Positions 16,849 to 25,931 of a DNA stretch of 64,000 nucleotides are shown in pieces. A program made the position numbers and the translations under genes. Source of the stretch: Pseudoalteromonas shioyasakiensis. Its GTDB lineage: Bacteria; Pseudomonadota; Gammaproteobacteria; Enterobacterales; Alteromonadaceae. The notes under the pieces were generated by a model. It made no database searches, was not told the origin of the DNA, and saw only the letters and a list, made by a program, of their open reading frames with translations. The stretch is taken from the NCBI GenBank assembly GCA_013391845.1, contig CP058414.1:2156501-2220500 (forward strand), read 5' to 3'. How positions within the stretch are numbered: position 1 is the stretch's first letter; each line of letters opens with the position of its first letter.

Positions 16849-17085
16849 ATGAGCGACATCCAAGAACGCGTAAAGAAAATTATCATTGAGCAACTAGGTG
16901 TTAAAGAAGAAGAAGTAAAACATGAAGCTTCTTTCGTTGATGACCTAGGTGCTGATTCACTTGACACAGTAGAACTAGTAATGGCTCTTGAAGAAGAATT
17001 CGACACTGAGATCCCAGACGAAGAAGCTGAAAAGATCACTACAGTTCAAGCTGCAATCGATTACGTTACAGCTCACGCTGAGTAA
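16849..17085 (+). CDS. acpP: Acyl carrier protein
   Basis: The acyl carrier of fatty-acid synthesis, 78 residues. The sequence [18 protein letters not shown] leads to the phosphopantetheine site [20 protein letters not shown], where Ser at about residue 37 carries the prosthetic group. The C-terminal half has [32 protein letters not shown] precedes the ATG at 16849; an in-frame upstream ATG at 16822 would add nine residues not found in the family. It lies between fabG and fabF as in E. coli. Confidence 0.97.
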   Translation: MSDIQERVKKIIIEQLGVKEEEVKHEASFVDDLGADSLDTVELVMALEEEFDTEIPDEEAEKITTVQAAIDYVTAHAE

Positions 17086-17104
17086 TTTTACGCATTTTGA
17101 TTTT

Positions 17105-17127
17105 AAGGGCAGCATTAAGCTGCCCTT
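17105..17127 (+). other. Hairpin between acpP and fabF
   Basis: An inverted repeat AAGGGCAGC / GCTGCCCTT lies 20 bases after the acpP stop with no strong T-run after it. It could be a partial terminator or RNA-stabilising stem that lets acpP transcript exceed fabF transcript. Confidence 0.5.
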
Positions 17128-17202
17128 AGTCTATCTGAAGAATGATACTAATAAATTTGGTATACACCCCACCTAAAATAATTTCCTTATTGGAGGCAAC
17201 CC

Positions 17203-18441
17203 GTGGCTAAACGTCGAGTCGTCGTAACTGGCTTAGGAATGTTGACACCGCTAGGTAATGATGTTGAATCTACTTGGCAAGGTTTGTTAAACGGTAAAAG
17301 TGGTATTCAAACTATCACGCATTTCGATACCTCAAGTTTCGGCACCAAATTCGCAGGTTTGCTGAATGACTTTGATGCATCAGCATACATGTCACCGAAA
17401 GATGCAAAGAAAATGGATTTGTTTATCCAATATGGCATTGCAGCGGGTGTACAAGCACTACAAGATTCTGGTCTAGAGATCACTGAAGAAAACGCCACCC
17501 GTGTTGGTGTAGCAGTGGGTTCTGGCATCGGTGGTTTAACTTTAATTGAAGAAAACCACATTAAACTATTAAATAGCGGTCCGCGTAAGCTTTCTCCGTT
17601 CTATGTGCCTTCGACCATTATCAATATGATCTCTGGTCATTTATCGATTATGCACGGCTTACGTGGTCCAAATATTTCAATCGTTACAGCCTGTACTACA
17701 GGTCTACATAACATTGGTCATGCTGCGCGTATGATTGCATACGGCGATGCAGATGCAATGGTAGCCGGTGGTGCTGAAAAAGCATCGACACCAATTGGTA
17801 TGGGTGGCTTTAATGCAGCACGTGCATTATCAACCCGTAACGATGATCCACAAGCAGCATCACGCCCTTGGGATAAAGACCGTGACGGTTTTGTTCTTGC
17901 TGATGGTGCAGGTGTTATCGTACTGGAAGAATATGAGCATGCTAAAGCACGTGGCGCGAAAATCTACGCTGAGCTCGTTGGTTTTGGTATGAGTGGTGAT
18001 GCATATCACATGACATCTCCACCTGAAGACGGTGCAGGCGCAGCACTGGCGATGGAAAATGCCCTAAACGATGCACAAGTTAATGCAGACCAAGTTGGCT
18101 ACATTAATGCTCACGGAACATCGACTAATGCAGGCGATAAGGCAGAAACATCGGCCGTTAAAACTATTTTTGGTGATGCGGCGAAAGATGTGATGGTAAG
18201 TTCATCGAAATCAATGATGGGTCACTTGTTAGGTGCTGCAGGCTCTGTAGAGTCGATCATTACTATCTTGTCACTTGTTGATCAGAAAGTAAGCCCTACA
18301 ATCAACCTTGATAACCCAGATGAAGGCTGTGATTTAGACTATGTACCGCACACTGCACGTGACGCTAAATTGGATTACGCTCTATGTAATTCATTTGGTT
18401 TTGGTGGTACTAATGGCTCGTTGCTGTTTAAAAAGGTATAA
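17203..18441 (+). CDS. fabF: 3-oxoacyl-ACP synthase II FabF
   Basis: Condensing enzyme that elongates fatty acids and shapes the temperature response of membrane lipids. It has 412 residues. The Cys-His-His triad is visible: Cys in [13 protein letters not shown] (about 166), His in [14 protein letters not shown] (about 304) and His in [15 protein letters not shown] (about 340). The start is GTG at 17203 with GGAGG about 8 bases upstream, giving the family N-terminus [19 protein letters not shown] terminator follows 30 bases after the stop. Confidence 0.96.
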   Translation: MAKRRVVVTGLGMLTPLGNDVESTWQGLLNGKSGIQTITHFDTSSFGTKFAGLLNDFDASAYMSPKDAKKMDLFIQYGIAAGVQALQDSGLEITEENATRVGVAVGSGIGGLTLIEENHIKLLNSGPRKLSPFYVPSTIINMISGHLSIMHGLRGPNISIVTACTTGLHNIGHAARMIAYGDADAMVAGGAEKASTPIGMGGFNAARALSTRNDDPQAASRPWDKDRDGFVLADGAGVIVLEEYEHAKARGAKIYAELVGFGMSGDAYHMTSPPEDGAGAALAMENALNDAQVNADQVGYINAHGTSTNAGDKAETSAVKTIFGDAAKDVMVSSSKSMMGHLLGAAGSVESIITILSLVDQKVSPTINLDNPDEGCDLDYVPHTARDAKLDYALCNSFGFGGTNGSLLFKKV

Positions 18442-18470
18442 TTCTTTTTAACAACGGACTAAAAAGAAGA

Positions 18471-18496
18471 GCCCAGTTGTTTAACTGGGCTTTTTT
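18471..18496 (+). terminator. Terminator after fabF, directly before pabC
   Basis: GCCCAGTT / AACTGGGC with a 4-base loop is followed by six T. The T-run ends two bases before the pabC ATG, so pabC depends on read-through or a promoter inside the fab genes. Confidence 0.88.
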
Positions 18497-18498
18497 GT

Positions 18499-19311
18499 AT
18501 GAATAAATTAAAACAAACAATAAAAATAACCACACCAGATACCAGTATAAGCACGCAAGATCGTGGCTTAAATTATGGTGACGGCTTTTTTACCACAGCC
18601 TCTGTGGTGAATTCTGTCGTTGAGCACTGGGACTTACACAAAGCACGATTAGAAGAATGCGCGCAAAGGCTATTTTTCCCCGAGTTAGATTTACCTGCAA
18701 TCGAGCGTAGGGTTAACCACGTAATCAGTGAAACGCAAGCGGGTATTTTAAAAGTAGTTATCACCCGAGGTGCAGGTGGGCGTGGTTATGGCTTACCAGA
18801 TACACCAAGTATCCAAGTGCTGATCAGTGTAATGCCTGCAGTTTCACACTATAAAAGTTGGCAGCAGCAGGGCGTAAGCCTAGCAGTTAGCAACGTTAAA
18901 CTTGCACATCAACCTTTACTTGCAGGCTTAAAAACATTGAACCGTTTAGAGCAAGTACTTATCAAAAGACAAATGAACCCCCTTGAGTGTGATGACGTTG
19001 TTGTACTTGATTATGATAACAATGTGATTGAGTGCTCGGCTGCAAATATTTTTGCCATTAAAGACGGTCAAGTTATGTCACCTAAGTTAAACCGCTGCGG
19101 TATCACTGGGGTTTATCTCAGCGCTTTATGTGATAAGTTAGCCATTGAATTTAAAGCAATCCAACTAGATGAGCTTTTAGCTATGGATGCCGTATTTATG
19201 TGTAATAGTTTAATGGGCGTGGTTCCCGTTGCACGGATTACTGATACAGAATTTGATATTGAACGCAGTAAAGCGCTATTAACGGCGCAGTTTGCCAAGG
19301 AGAATGTGTGA
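18499..19311 (+). CDS. pabC: Aminodeoxychorismate lyase PabC
   Basis: PLP enzyme of folate synthesis that releases pyruvate from 4-amino-4-deoxychorismate to give p-aminobenzoate. It has 270 residues, fold type IV. Marks are STQDRGLNYGDGFFTTASV (about 15-33), ITRGAGGRGYG near 91, the PLP lysine region GLKTLNRLEQVLIK near 145, and CSAANIFAIKDG near 180. The ATG sits immediately after a terminator T-run with no Shine-Dalgarno sequence, which is odd. The mltG start overlaps the pabC stop by 4 bases. Confidence 0.92.
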   Translation: MNKLKQTIKITTPDTSISTQDRGLNYGDGFFTTASVVNSVVEHWDLHKARLEECAQRLFFPELDLPAIERRVNHVISETQAGILKVVITRGAGGRGYGLPDTPSIQVLISVMPAVSHYKSWQQQGVSLAVSNVKLAHQPLLAGLKTLNRLEQVLIKRQMNPLECDDVVVLDYDNNVIECSAANIFAIKDGQVMSPKLNRCGITGVYLSALCDKLAIEFKAIQLDELLAMDAVFMCNSLMGVVPVARITDTEFDIERSKALLTAQFAKENV

Positions 19312-20285
19312 TAAAAGTCATTGTTAGCGTGCTGTTATTAGCATTGCTATGCTGTGGTATTGGCTATCAACAGCTTCAATCAGCAATGAAAATGCCGTTA
19401 AAGGTTGAAAACAGTACTTTATTTAAAGTAGAACGTGGTACTGGGTTCAATCAACTTTGCCAAGCATGGCAAGCAAAACAGTGGGTTGATAGCTGCTTTA
19501 AATTTCAGGTGCTCGCTAAATTAGATCCTACGCTTACTGATCTAAAAGCGGGTCTTTATGAACTTGATACAAGCGCTGTGATTGATAATATCCGCCGCAT
19601 TAATCAAGGTGCACAAGTAAGCTTTAGCTTCACAATTATTGAAGGACAGCCTCTTCGTGACGTCATTGCCAATATCCAAAAGCAAGTGCATTTAACACAT
19701 GACTTAGATACAAAAAATTTAGCGACGCAGATAAGTAACACGCAAAAAAATTTAGAAGGCTGGTTGTTCCCTGATACCTATCACTACCACAGTGGAGATA
19801 GTGCCAGCGGCTTATTAAAACGTGCTTATAGTAAAATGCAGCAGGAACTAGAATCTGCGTGGCAAAATAGAGCATCAGATTTAGTGTTAAGCTCACCTTA
19901 TGAAGCTCTAATACTTGCTTCTATAATTGAAAAAGAAACCGGTTTAGCCAGTGAACGGCCATTAATTTCTGCAGTTTTTACCAATCGTTTAAAAACAAAT
20001 ATGCGCTTACAAACAGATCCCACTGTTATCTATGGCATTGGTGCTGATTTTGATGGCGATATCAAACGCAAAGATTTAACGACGTATACACCGTATAACA
20101 CTTATAAAATAAAAGGCTTGCCGCCAACACCGATTGCTATGCCTTCGAAAGCGGCGTTGCTTGCAGCGGTTAATCCACCACAGTCTGAATTTATATATTT
20201 TGTTGCGAAAGGGGATGGCAGCCATCAATTTTCGAAAACATTGCAAGAACATAATCGTGCGGTAAAGCAGTACCAATTAAACTAA
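19308..20285 (+). CDS. mltG: Endolytic peptidoglycan transglycosylase MltG
   Basis: Cleaves nascent peptidoglycan and is thought to terminate glycan chains. The 325 residues begin with a single transmembrane anchor (about 3-22), then a LysM-like region (about 40-100), then the YceG catalytic domain. The catalytic Glu is in ASIIEKETGLASERP (near 205), followed by FTNRLKTNMRLQTDPTVIYG and YNTYKIKGLPPTPIAMP. The start overlaps pabC by 4 bases and tmk begins 18 bases after its stop, the usual pabC-mltG-tmk order. Confidence 0.95.
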   Translation: MIKVIVSVLLLALLCCGIGYQQLQSAMKMPLKVENSTLFKVERGTGFNQLCQAWQAKQWVDSCFKFQVLAKLDPTLTDLKAGLYELDTSAVIDNIRRINQGAQVSFSFTIIEGQPLRDVIANIQKQVHLTHDLDTKNLATQISNTQKNLEGWLFPDTYHYHSGDSASGLLKRAYSKMQQELESAWQNRASDLVLSSPYEALILASIIEKETGLASERPLISAVFTNRLKTNMRLQTDPTVIYGIGADFDGDIKRKDLTTYTPYNTYKIKGLPPTPIAMPSKAALLAAVNPPQSEFIYFVAKGDGSHQFSKTLQEHNRAVKQYQLN

Positions 20286-20303
20286 CAACCAGAATTGAGT
20301 CAT

Positions 20304-20930
20304 ATGACAGCAAAATTTATTGTGATTGAAGGCCTTGAAGGGGCCGGAAAATCAACGGCCATTGCCGTATGCCAAGCTTATTTAGAAAACAAGCAAGTCG
20401 ATTTTATTAATGTGCGTGAGCCTGGCGGTACAGCTATGGCTGAAGAGCTGCGTAATATCGTAAAACAGGCTCACCAAGAAACGGTTACAGGCGAAACAGA
20501 GCTGTTAATCATGTATGCAGCACGCTCGCAATTAGTTGCTAATGTTATTAATCCGGCACTTGAAAAGGGCACTTGGGTGTTAGGTGATCGCCATGATCTT
20601 TCATCACAAGCATATCAAGGGGGTGGTCGTGGTATTGAACAAACTAAACTCTCTTTTTTAGCTGATATGGTGCTAAATGGTTTAAAGCCTGATTTAACCA
20701 TTTATTTAGACATTGACCCTGCAGTTGGGCTTGCTCGTGCAAAAGGCCGTGGTGAACTTGATCGTATCGAACAAGAAGCATTAGGCTTTTTTGAGCGCAC
20801 TCGCGCACGCTACCTTGAAATAGCTAAAACTGATAGCAGTATCAAAACAGTGGATGCAAACCAAACAATGCCTGAAGTGCATGCGGCAATTACAAAGGTG
20901 CTTGATAACTTTTTTGCAGGTTTAAGCTAA
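20304..20930 (+). CDS. tmk: Thymidylate kinase
   Basis: Phosphorylates dTMP to dTDP for DNA synthesis. About 208 residues. The P-loop is [13 protein letters not shown] (about 7-19), the DR(E/Y)-type segment is [15 protein letters not shown], and [19 protein letters not shown] holds the substrate-binding Arg. [23 protein letters not shown] forms the lid-region end. I chose the ATG at 20304; a TTG three codons upstream is in frame but less likely. holB begins one base after the stop codon. Confidence 0.95.
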   Translation: MTAKFIVIEGLEGAGKSTAIAVCQAYLENKQVDFINVREPGGTAMAEELRNIVKQAHQETVTGETELLIMYAARSQLVANVINPALEKGTWVLGDRHDLSSQAYQGGGRGIEQTKLSFLADMVLNGLKPDLTIYLDIDPAVGLARAKGRGELDRIEQEALGFFERTRARYLEIAKTDSSIKTVDANQTMPEVHAAITKVLDNFFAGLS

Positions 20931-20931
20931 T

Positions 20932-21825
20932 ATGCATTTGCCATGGCTTGAAGGCCTTTATAAGCAGCTAGCGCAAAGCTTTGCACAGCAACGCTTTCAT
21001 CATGCACAATTATTTAATGGTGATAAAGGTGTAGGCAAACAACGTTTAGTCGATTCGCTTGCCGATGGCTTACTATGTGCGTCACCTGTAAACTTAAAAG
21101 CCTGTGGTAATTGCAAAAGTTGTCAACTGAATCAAGCGGGTACCCATCCAGATAAACGTGTTGTTAAAGTAGAAGGGCAGACGATAGGGGTTGATGAAAT
21201 TCGTTTAATAAGTGACTTTATCAATCATTCAGCCGCTCAAAACGGTAATAAAGTTGTGGTACTTGAACAATGTCACAAAATGACCACTGCAGCGGCTAAC
21301 GCCTTATTAAAAACTCTTGAAGAGCCTAGTCTACGCCGCTATTTATTATTAACGTGTGAGCAAACGGCATTATTACCAGCAACTATTTTAAGTCGCTGTG
21401 CAGTTCATGAAATAAAAGTTAACCCAGAATATACAACACAATGGTTAGCTCTTTTAAATATCCCTAATTATTCATGGTTAGAATTATTCGCTAGGCAACC
21501 ACTGCTTGTTGAGCAGTGGCAAAATGATAATCAACTTGAGGCAATCGATTCACTTTTTAAATTTGCAACTGAGATAAAAGACAGCCATAATTTCAGTGCG
21601 TTAGTCGACATCCTTAATAAAGACCATAGCTTGGTTAATGTATTTGCGTTGTTTTTAACAGAGCATCTCAAGACGCAATTGGTGTTAGGAATGGACTTTT
21701 TCAATTATCAGAAAGCACAATCTGCAATCTCAGAGTTTCTTTATAATAGCTCACATGTGCTTGGCTTGAATATGGAACTAGCCATTTCGCAACTAGCGTT
21801 TACTTTACGGGAAAGCCAAAATTAG
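20932..21825 (+). CDS. holB: DNA polymerase III subunit delta'
   Basis: Clamp-loader subunit of the replicative polymerase, 297 residues. The N-terminal AAA+-like domain has a degenerate P-loop (NGDKGVGKQRLVDSL) as usual for delta'. The zinc module is CGNCKSCQLNQAGTHPD (about residues 60-76), and VVLEQCHKMTTAAANALLKTLEEP is the sensor-1 region. SRC near 152 follows LLPATILSRCA. It is smaller than the E. coli protein at its C-terminus. It sits between tmk and pilZ, a conserved arrangement. Confidence 0.93.
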   Translation: MHLPWLEGLYKQLAQSFAQQRFHHAQLFNGDKGVGKQRLVDSLADGLLCASPVNLKACGNCKSCQLNQAGTHPDKRVVKVEGQTIGVDEIRLISDFINHSAAQNGNKVVVLEQCHKMTTAAANALLKTLEEPSLRRYLLLTCEQTALLPATILSRCAVHEIKVNPEYTTQWLALLNIPNYSWLELFARQPLLVEQWQNDNQLEAIDSLFKFATEIKDSHNFSALVDILNKDHSLVNVFALFLTEHLKTQLVLGMDFFNYQKAQSAISEFLYNSSHVLGLNMELAISQLAFTLRESQN

Positions 21826-21833
21826 GAAGTATC

Positions 21834-22160
21834 GTGCAAGAATTATTAGTAGATATTGAAGACTTAGAAGAATTATATCGCTGTTACATGCCTTATTTAA
21901 AAAATGGTGGTTTATTTGTTCGCACTAATATGCGTTTTGAAATGGGCCATTCATTAGCTCTAAAAGTCACCTTACCAGATGCACTAGAAGATGATGTAGT
22001 AACGGGGAAAGTTGCTTGGATAACACCACAAGGTGCACAAAGCTCAAACCCACCAGGTATCGGTGTTAACTTTATCGATGATAAAACCAATTTGAATGCT
22101 AAAATCGAAAAACTACTCGGTACTATGTTAAACTCAGGCAATCCGACCTATACCATGTAA
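21834..22160 (+). CDS. pilZ: PilZ-domain protein of the type IV pilus PilZ class
   Basis: A 108-residue single PilZ domain, with start GTG at 21834. It has the late motif NPPGIGVNFID but I see no N-terminal RxxxR motif, so it probably does not bind c-di-GMP. This is the trait of Pseudomonas PilZ (PA2960), which acts in type IV pilus assembly with FimX and PilB and which also lies between holB and tatD-family ycfH. The genomic position therefore supports the pilus role. Confidence 0.88.
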   Translation: MQELLVDIEDLEELYRCYMPYLKNGGLFVRTNMRFEMGHSLALKVTLPDALEDDVVTGKVAWITPQGAQSSNPPGIGVNFIDDKTNLNAKIEKLLGTMLNSGNPTYTM

Positions 22161-22173
22161 TAAAAGTAGTACC

Positions 22174-22953
22174 ATGATTGTAGATTCTCATTGCCATTTA
22201 GATCGCCTAGATTTCGATAAACTCGACCTAAACTTAGACCAAGTACTTGATAACGCCCGCGCAAAGAAAGTTGAACACTTCTTGTGTGTCAGTGTGACCT
22301 TAGATCAATTCCCAAGTATGCTGGATAAAATACAAAACTATCCAGATGTTTCTGCATCATGTGGTGTTCATCCACTTGATCAAAAAGACGCACTGGATAA
22401 ACAAAAGCTCATCGACCTAGCTAGTCACGACAAAGTAGTAGCAATTGGTGAAACTGGGCTTGATTACTATTACTCAAAAGACACACATATTGTTCAGCAA
22501 GAAAGTTTTGTTGGTCATATTGACGTTGCTAATGAGCTTAATAAGCCACTAATTATCCATACTCGTGATGCCAGAGAAGACACCATCAATTTAATGCGCG
22601 CTCACAATGCGGAAAACTGTGGTGGTGTATTGCATTGCTTTACAGAAAACTGGGAAATGGCCAAAAAAGCCATTGATATGGGCTTTTATATTTCGATTTC
22701 GGGCATTGTTACATTTAAAAATGCCGTAGAGTTAAAAGACGTTGTAAAGCAAATTCCGCTAGATCGCTTACTAATCGAAACAGACTCACCGTATTTAGCA
22801 CCTGTGCCATATCGTGGTAAAACAAATCAACCAGCCTATGTTGAAGATGTCGCTTACTACATTGCCGAGTTAAAAGGGCTTACTTTTAACGAATTAGCTG
22901 AAGCAACAACCAACAACTTTTACTCGTTGTTCAATCAAGCTAAAAGGGCGTAA
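22174..22953 (+). CDS. TatD family metal-dependent hydrolase (YcfH)
   Basis: A 259-residue cytoplasmic metal hydrolase of the TatD/YcfH family, with deoxyribonuclease or D-aminoacyl-tRNA deacylase activity reported for relatives. Metal ligands are visible: DSHCHLD at the N-terminus (His 6 and 8 with Asp), GETGLDYYY with the Glu near 93, HTRDA near 129, HCF near 154 and ETDSPYLAPVPYRGK near 204. The ATG at 22174 follows the pilZ stop by 13 bases. Its neighbours are holB-pilZ upstream and the PhoD-like gene 2 bases downstream. Confidence 0.92.
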   Translation: MIVDSHCHLDRLDFDKLDLNLDQVLDNARAKKVEHFLCVSVTLDQFPSMLDKIQNYPDVSASCGVHPLDQKDALDKQKLIDLASHDKVVAIGETGLDYYYSKDTHIVQQESFVGHIDVANELNKPLIIHTRDAREDTINLMRAHNAENCGGVLHCFTENWEMAKKAIDMGFYISISGIVTFKNAVELKDVVKQIPLDRLLIETDSPYLAPVPYRGKTNQPAYVEDVAYYIAELKGLTFNELAEATTNNFYSLFNQAKRA

Positions 22954-22955
22954 TA

Positions 22956-24809
22956 GTGTACGGCGTATCGAATTTACCTCAGTTAGTAATGGGGCCAATG
23001 GTACGCCGAGCAGATGCAGGGCGAGTGTGCTTTCAATTTGTTACATCTAGGCCTTGCCAATACCGAATAGAGTTTAGCGGTGTTGAGACATTCTCGAATT
23101 TAGAGTCAATCCAATTAGGGCTCCATCTTCACTTAAATTTTATCAATGTAATGCCCGCCAGCGGCCAGTTTGCAGTTGATTCACTGATCTACTATTCGTT
23201 ACATGATGAAGATAAAAGCCTTGATTTGTCGTCTTACTGCTATGAACGAGCAGAGTCTCCTGCATTTGTGATCCCAAATAGACTCGATAGAATTCTGCAT
23301 GGCTCGTGTCGTAACCCTCATCACCCTGCAAAAGACAGCCTTGTTGCTGCAGATAATTGGCAAAATGATCAGCGCCAGTCACTTAATGCAGGTGCTGACC
23401 TATTATTGTTATCTGGCGACCAAATATATGCGGATGATGTAGCCGGGCCAATGCTGCTCGCGATCGAAAAAGTAATTAGCCTATTTGGTGTGTTTCAAGA
23501 GCCAGCGCTTGATTTAGATTTACCAGCAGGATTTGAGCAGCAACTTTACCAGCGCCATTTACACTTACCCAAAGTACCTTGGCAGAAACGGAGTAAATTT
23601 GGTGTTGGTTATTGGCTTAAAAAAGATGAGCCACACTTCTCAAGCTTAAAAGCTGAAAACCACTTAATTCATTTTCAAGAATTTATAGCGCTTTATTTAT
23701 TAAACTTCAGCGCTGTTACTTGGCAGCTAATTGATTTTGAATCAATTGAATGCCCAGCATTAGCCCCTAAATACGCAAATCTTTTTAAACTCGAAAAGGA
23801 CGCACTGGTTGGCTTTGCAAAGGGTCTTCAAAGCGTTGAAAGGTTATTCGCCAATGTGTCGACATTAATGATGTTTGACGATCATGATGTCACCGATGAT
23901 TGGAACTTAACCGCGGGTTGGGAGCAAGCTATTTATCAGCACCCATCTAGCCGTCGCATTGTAAATAATGGCCTAATTAGTTATTGGTTAATGCAGGGGA
24001 TTGGTAATGACGCAGGTGATAACTCGCTGTCATTATTACCCAGTTTTAAACAAAGCCTGCAGCAACAGAGCTGGAATTTTAAAGACTTTGATAAGCTAAT
24101 ACTCAATTTTAACCATTGGCATTACGAGCTTAATACCATTCCTAAAGTTGTAGTACTCGATACCCGAACGCACCGATGGCGTAATGAACAAAATTTCAAT
24201 GAGCCATCAGGTTTACTTGATTGGGAAAGGCTCACTGAATTAGAAGAAAGCTTATTGTCTCACGATAAAGTGATTATCGTATCTCCAGCTCCGGTATTCG
24301 GTGTTAAATCGATTGAAGCAATCCAAGCGATTTTTAATTTTTGCGGACAGCCATTGTTGGTTGATGTTGAAAACTGGATGGCTCACGAAGGATCGGCAAA
24401 AAAATTGCTCGATACATTTCGCCGTGAAGATACACCAAAGGAAACCCTGATCCTCTCTGGTGATGTACATTACTCATTTTGCTTTTCAGTGCAAAAACGC
24501 TTTGGTAAACATAAAAACCGTATTTGGCAGTTGACTGCCAGTGGCATTAAAAATGAATTTCCTCGTAAGCTTATTAATATCCTCGATAAGCTAGACTCAA
24601 TTTTGTATGCCCCGAAAAGCCCACTTAACTTTTTTACTAAACGTTGGCAGATGGAAGTTGATAAACATCAAACCATAGGAGAAGGGCAAAAGTATTTGGT
24701 CAGTAATGCGGCTATCAGCTTAATTGAGCTCAACGATGGTTTACTCGCTAAATATGAACTGATCCACGCTGACAACCAAATTACTGAATTCGATTTAAAC
24801 GATAATTAA
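22956..24809 (+). CDS. PhoD-like metallophosphoesterase
   Basis: A 617-residue protein of the PhoD/alkaline phosphatase D fold, without an obvious signal peptide, so probably cytoplasmic. Metal motifs in order are HGSCRNPHH (about 109-117), LLSGDQIYADD (about 148-158), MMFDDHDVTDDWN (about 307-319), VVLDTRTHRWR near 402 and LSGDVHYSFCFS near 505. Related long proteins are annotated PhoD-like phosphatases and are linked to cell-surface or stress roles, with substrate unknown. The start is GTG at 22956, 2 bases after tatD. Its stop overlaps the stop of the minus-strand deacetylase gene by 4 bases. Confidence 0.85.
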   Translation: MYGVSNLPQLVMGPMVRRADAGRVCFQFVTSRPCQYRIEFSGVETFSNLESIQLGLHLHLNFINVMPASGQFAVDSLIYYSLHDEDKSLDLSSYCYERAESPAFVIPNRLDRILHGSCRNPHHPAKDSLVAADNWQNDQRQSLNAGADLLLLSGDQIYADDVAGPMLLAIEKVISLFGVFQEPALDLDLPAGFEQQLYQRHLHLPKVPWQKRSKFGVGYWLKKDEPHFSSLKAENHLIHFQEFIALYLLNFSAVTWQLIDFESIECPALAPKYANLFKLEKDALVGFAKGLQSVERLFANVSTLMMFDDHDVTDDWNLTAGWEQAIYQHPSSRRIVNNGLISYWLMQGIGNDAGDNSLSLLPSFKQSLQQQSWNFKDFDKLILNFNHWHYELNTIPKVVVLDTRTHRWRNEQNFNEPSGLLDWERLTELEESLLSHDKVIIVSPAPVFGVKSIEAIQAIFNFCGQPLLVDVENWMAHEGSAKKLLDTFRREDTPKETLILSGDVHYSFCFSVQKRFGKHKNRIWQLTASGIKNEFPRKLINILDKLDSILYAPKSPLNFFTKRWQMEVDKHQTIGEGQKYLVSNAAISLIELNDGLLAKYELIHADNQITEFDLNDN

Positions 24810-25621
24810 TCGAATGCTTTGCGGTTCGCCTCAACATAGTCGGCAACATTACTTACCGTATCTAACCAAAAACCATTTTTAGGGTCTTGTAGATAAACAA
24901 TAAGCTGCTCTAGTACTTTACTGTCGGTGGTGTACTGATCTCGCTTACCTATATTGTGGCCTGCAAGAATGATCCAGCTATTGTTGCTTCGGTGTTGCTC
25001 TATGGTTTTTTTGATCTCAGCGAATGTTTGCCCATCAATGGGTAAACTAGTTAACTGCGAAAAGTCAGTAAAGTTTGGATTATTCGCTGTTTCATCAAGC
25101 CAAGTTCTACCGGTTTTAAAATGCTTGGCTATTAATGGGACATAGCTTCTTGTATTGGCACCACGCCCAACAAAAGTATTTCCACAAGGGTACGCAAAAG
25201 CGGTTGGTGTCACGTTAAGTGTGGCTTTTATGTAATCCTGTCCTTTAAGGATATCTTGCTCCATTTCTTTTAATGTAACTTGTTCAAGTGATACGCCGAG
25301 TTCACGAAGCCATTCAAAGTTACCCGTACACAAATGGCTTGCCGTATGATTAGCAATTTCGTGACCTGTTTTAACTGCCATTTGCCACTTTTCAACACGT
25401 TCTTTTACGTTAAAAGGAGATACATAAAATGTCGCTTTTACTTGGTACTTGTTTAAAAGCGCTAAACCGGTATCGACTTGGCTATGTCTTGCATCATCAA
25501 AAGTGATACTGACGGCATTTTTAGCCTTATTAGGGTAGTCAAAGCCTAGGTAGTCATTGCTTTTTGCCAGAGTTTGGCTGCTTATTAAAAGTGGTAGTAC
25601 GACGCACAGGGGTTTAAGCAT
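24806..25621 (-). CDS. Secreted polysaccharide deacetylase (NodB domain)
   Basis: A carbohydrate esterase family 4-like enzyme of about 271 residues with a signal peptide (about 1-20, ending LAKS). The NodB motifs are ITFDDARHS (motif 1, paired Asp), EIANHTASHLC (motif 2, two His metal ligands) and FAYPCGNTF (motif 3). These point to removal of N-acetyl groups from a surface or dietary polysaccharide, substrate unknown. I prefer ATG 25621, because AAAGGA stands just upstream; a TTG two codons earlier also fits. The gene is convergent with the PhoD-like gene and overlaps its stop. Confidence 0.88.
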   Translation of the reverse strand: MLKPLCVVLPLLISSQTLAKSNDYLGFDYPNKAKNAVSITFDDARHSQVDTGLALLNKYQVKATFYVSPFNVKERVEKWQMAVKTGHEIANHTASHLCTGNFEWLRELGVSLEQVTLKEMEQDILKGQDYIKATLNVTPTAFAYPCGNTFVGRGANTRSYVPLIAKHFKTGRTWLDETANNPNFTDFSQLTSLPIDGQTFAEIKKTIEQHRSNNSWIILAGHNIGKRDQYTTDSKVLEQLIVYLQDPKNGFWLDTVSNVADYVEANRKAFD

Positions 25622-25690
25622 AATCAATCCTTTATCATTGTTTTTACAATGAAATCAAAAAGGGTGATGCTTTACTATGCGACTTTTGAA

Positions 25691-25727
25691 TAAAAAACGC
25701 CCAGAACGAATCCGCATTGTTCTGGGC
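25691..25727 (-). terminator. Strong terminator in the rsmF-deacetylase gap
   Basis: On the minus strand GCCCAGAAC / GTTCTGGGC forms a 9-bp stem with an 11-base loop, followed by G and six T. It lies 205 bases beyond the rsmF stop and 70 bases before the deacetylase start. Confidence 0.85.
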
Positions 25728-25800
25728 TTAGGGGGTGGCTCGTGCGAGCCTGCGCTAACTATAAAAAAACACCTTCTAAATTCAGTAGGGAGAAGTAGAA
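25691..25800 (-). ncRNA. Candidate small RNA or long rsmF 3' UTR
   Basis: The 310-base gap between rsmF and the deacetylase gene has no open frame of note. It contains two minus-strand stem-loops in series, GGCTCG / CGAGCC at 25737-25750 and the terminator stem at 25699-25727. This is the outline of an Hfq-type small RNA. A U-rich segment lies upstream (about 25763-25769 on the minus strand). I could not fix a promoter, so the 5' end is a guess, and a long rsmF 3' UTR is equally possible. Confidence 0.35.
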
Positions 25801-25931
25801 AGTACTTTTAAGTGTAGTTAATCAGCAGGAAATTGCACGGTAAATGTACAAATTTTATACTAGTTTAAAATCAGTCTGTTACGGCTTTTTACCTAAATTA
25901 GTACCTTATTTATACAGTCATTATGCGCAAC

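Noticed and set aside
17138..17170. Palindrome-like GATACTAATAAATTTGGTATAC upstream of fabF as a repeat copy
   Set aside because: Similarity to the dispersed repeat ends is too short, and the rest of the element is missing.
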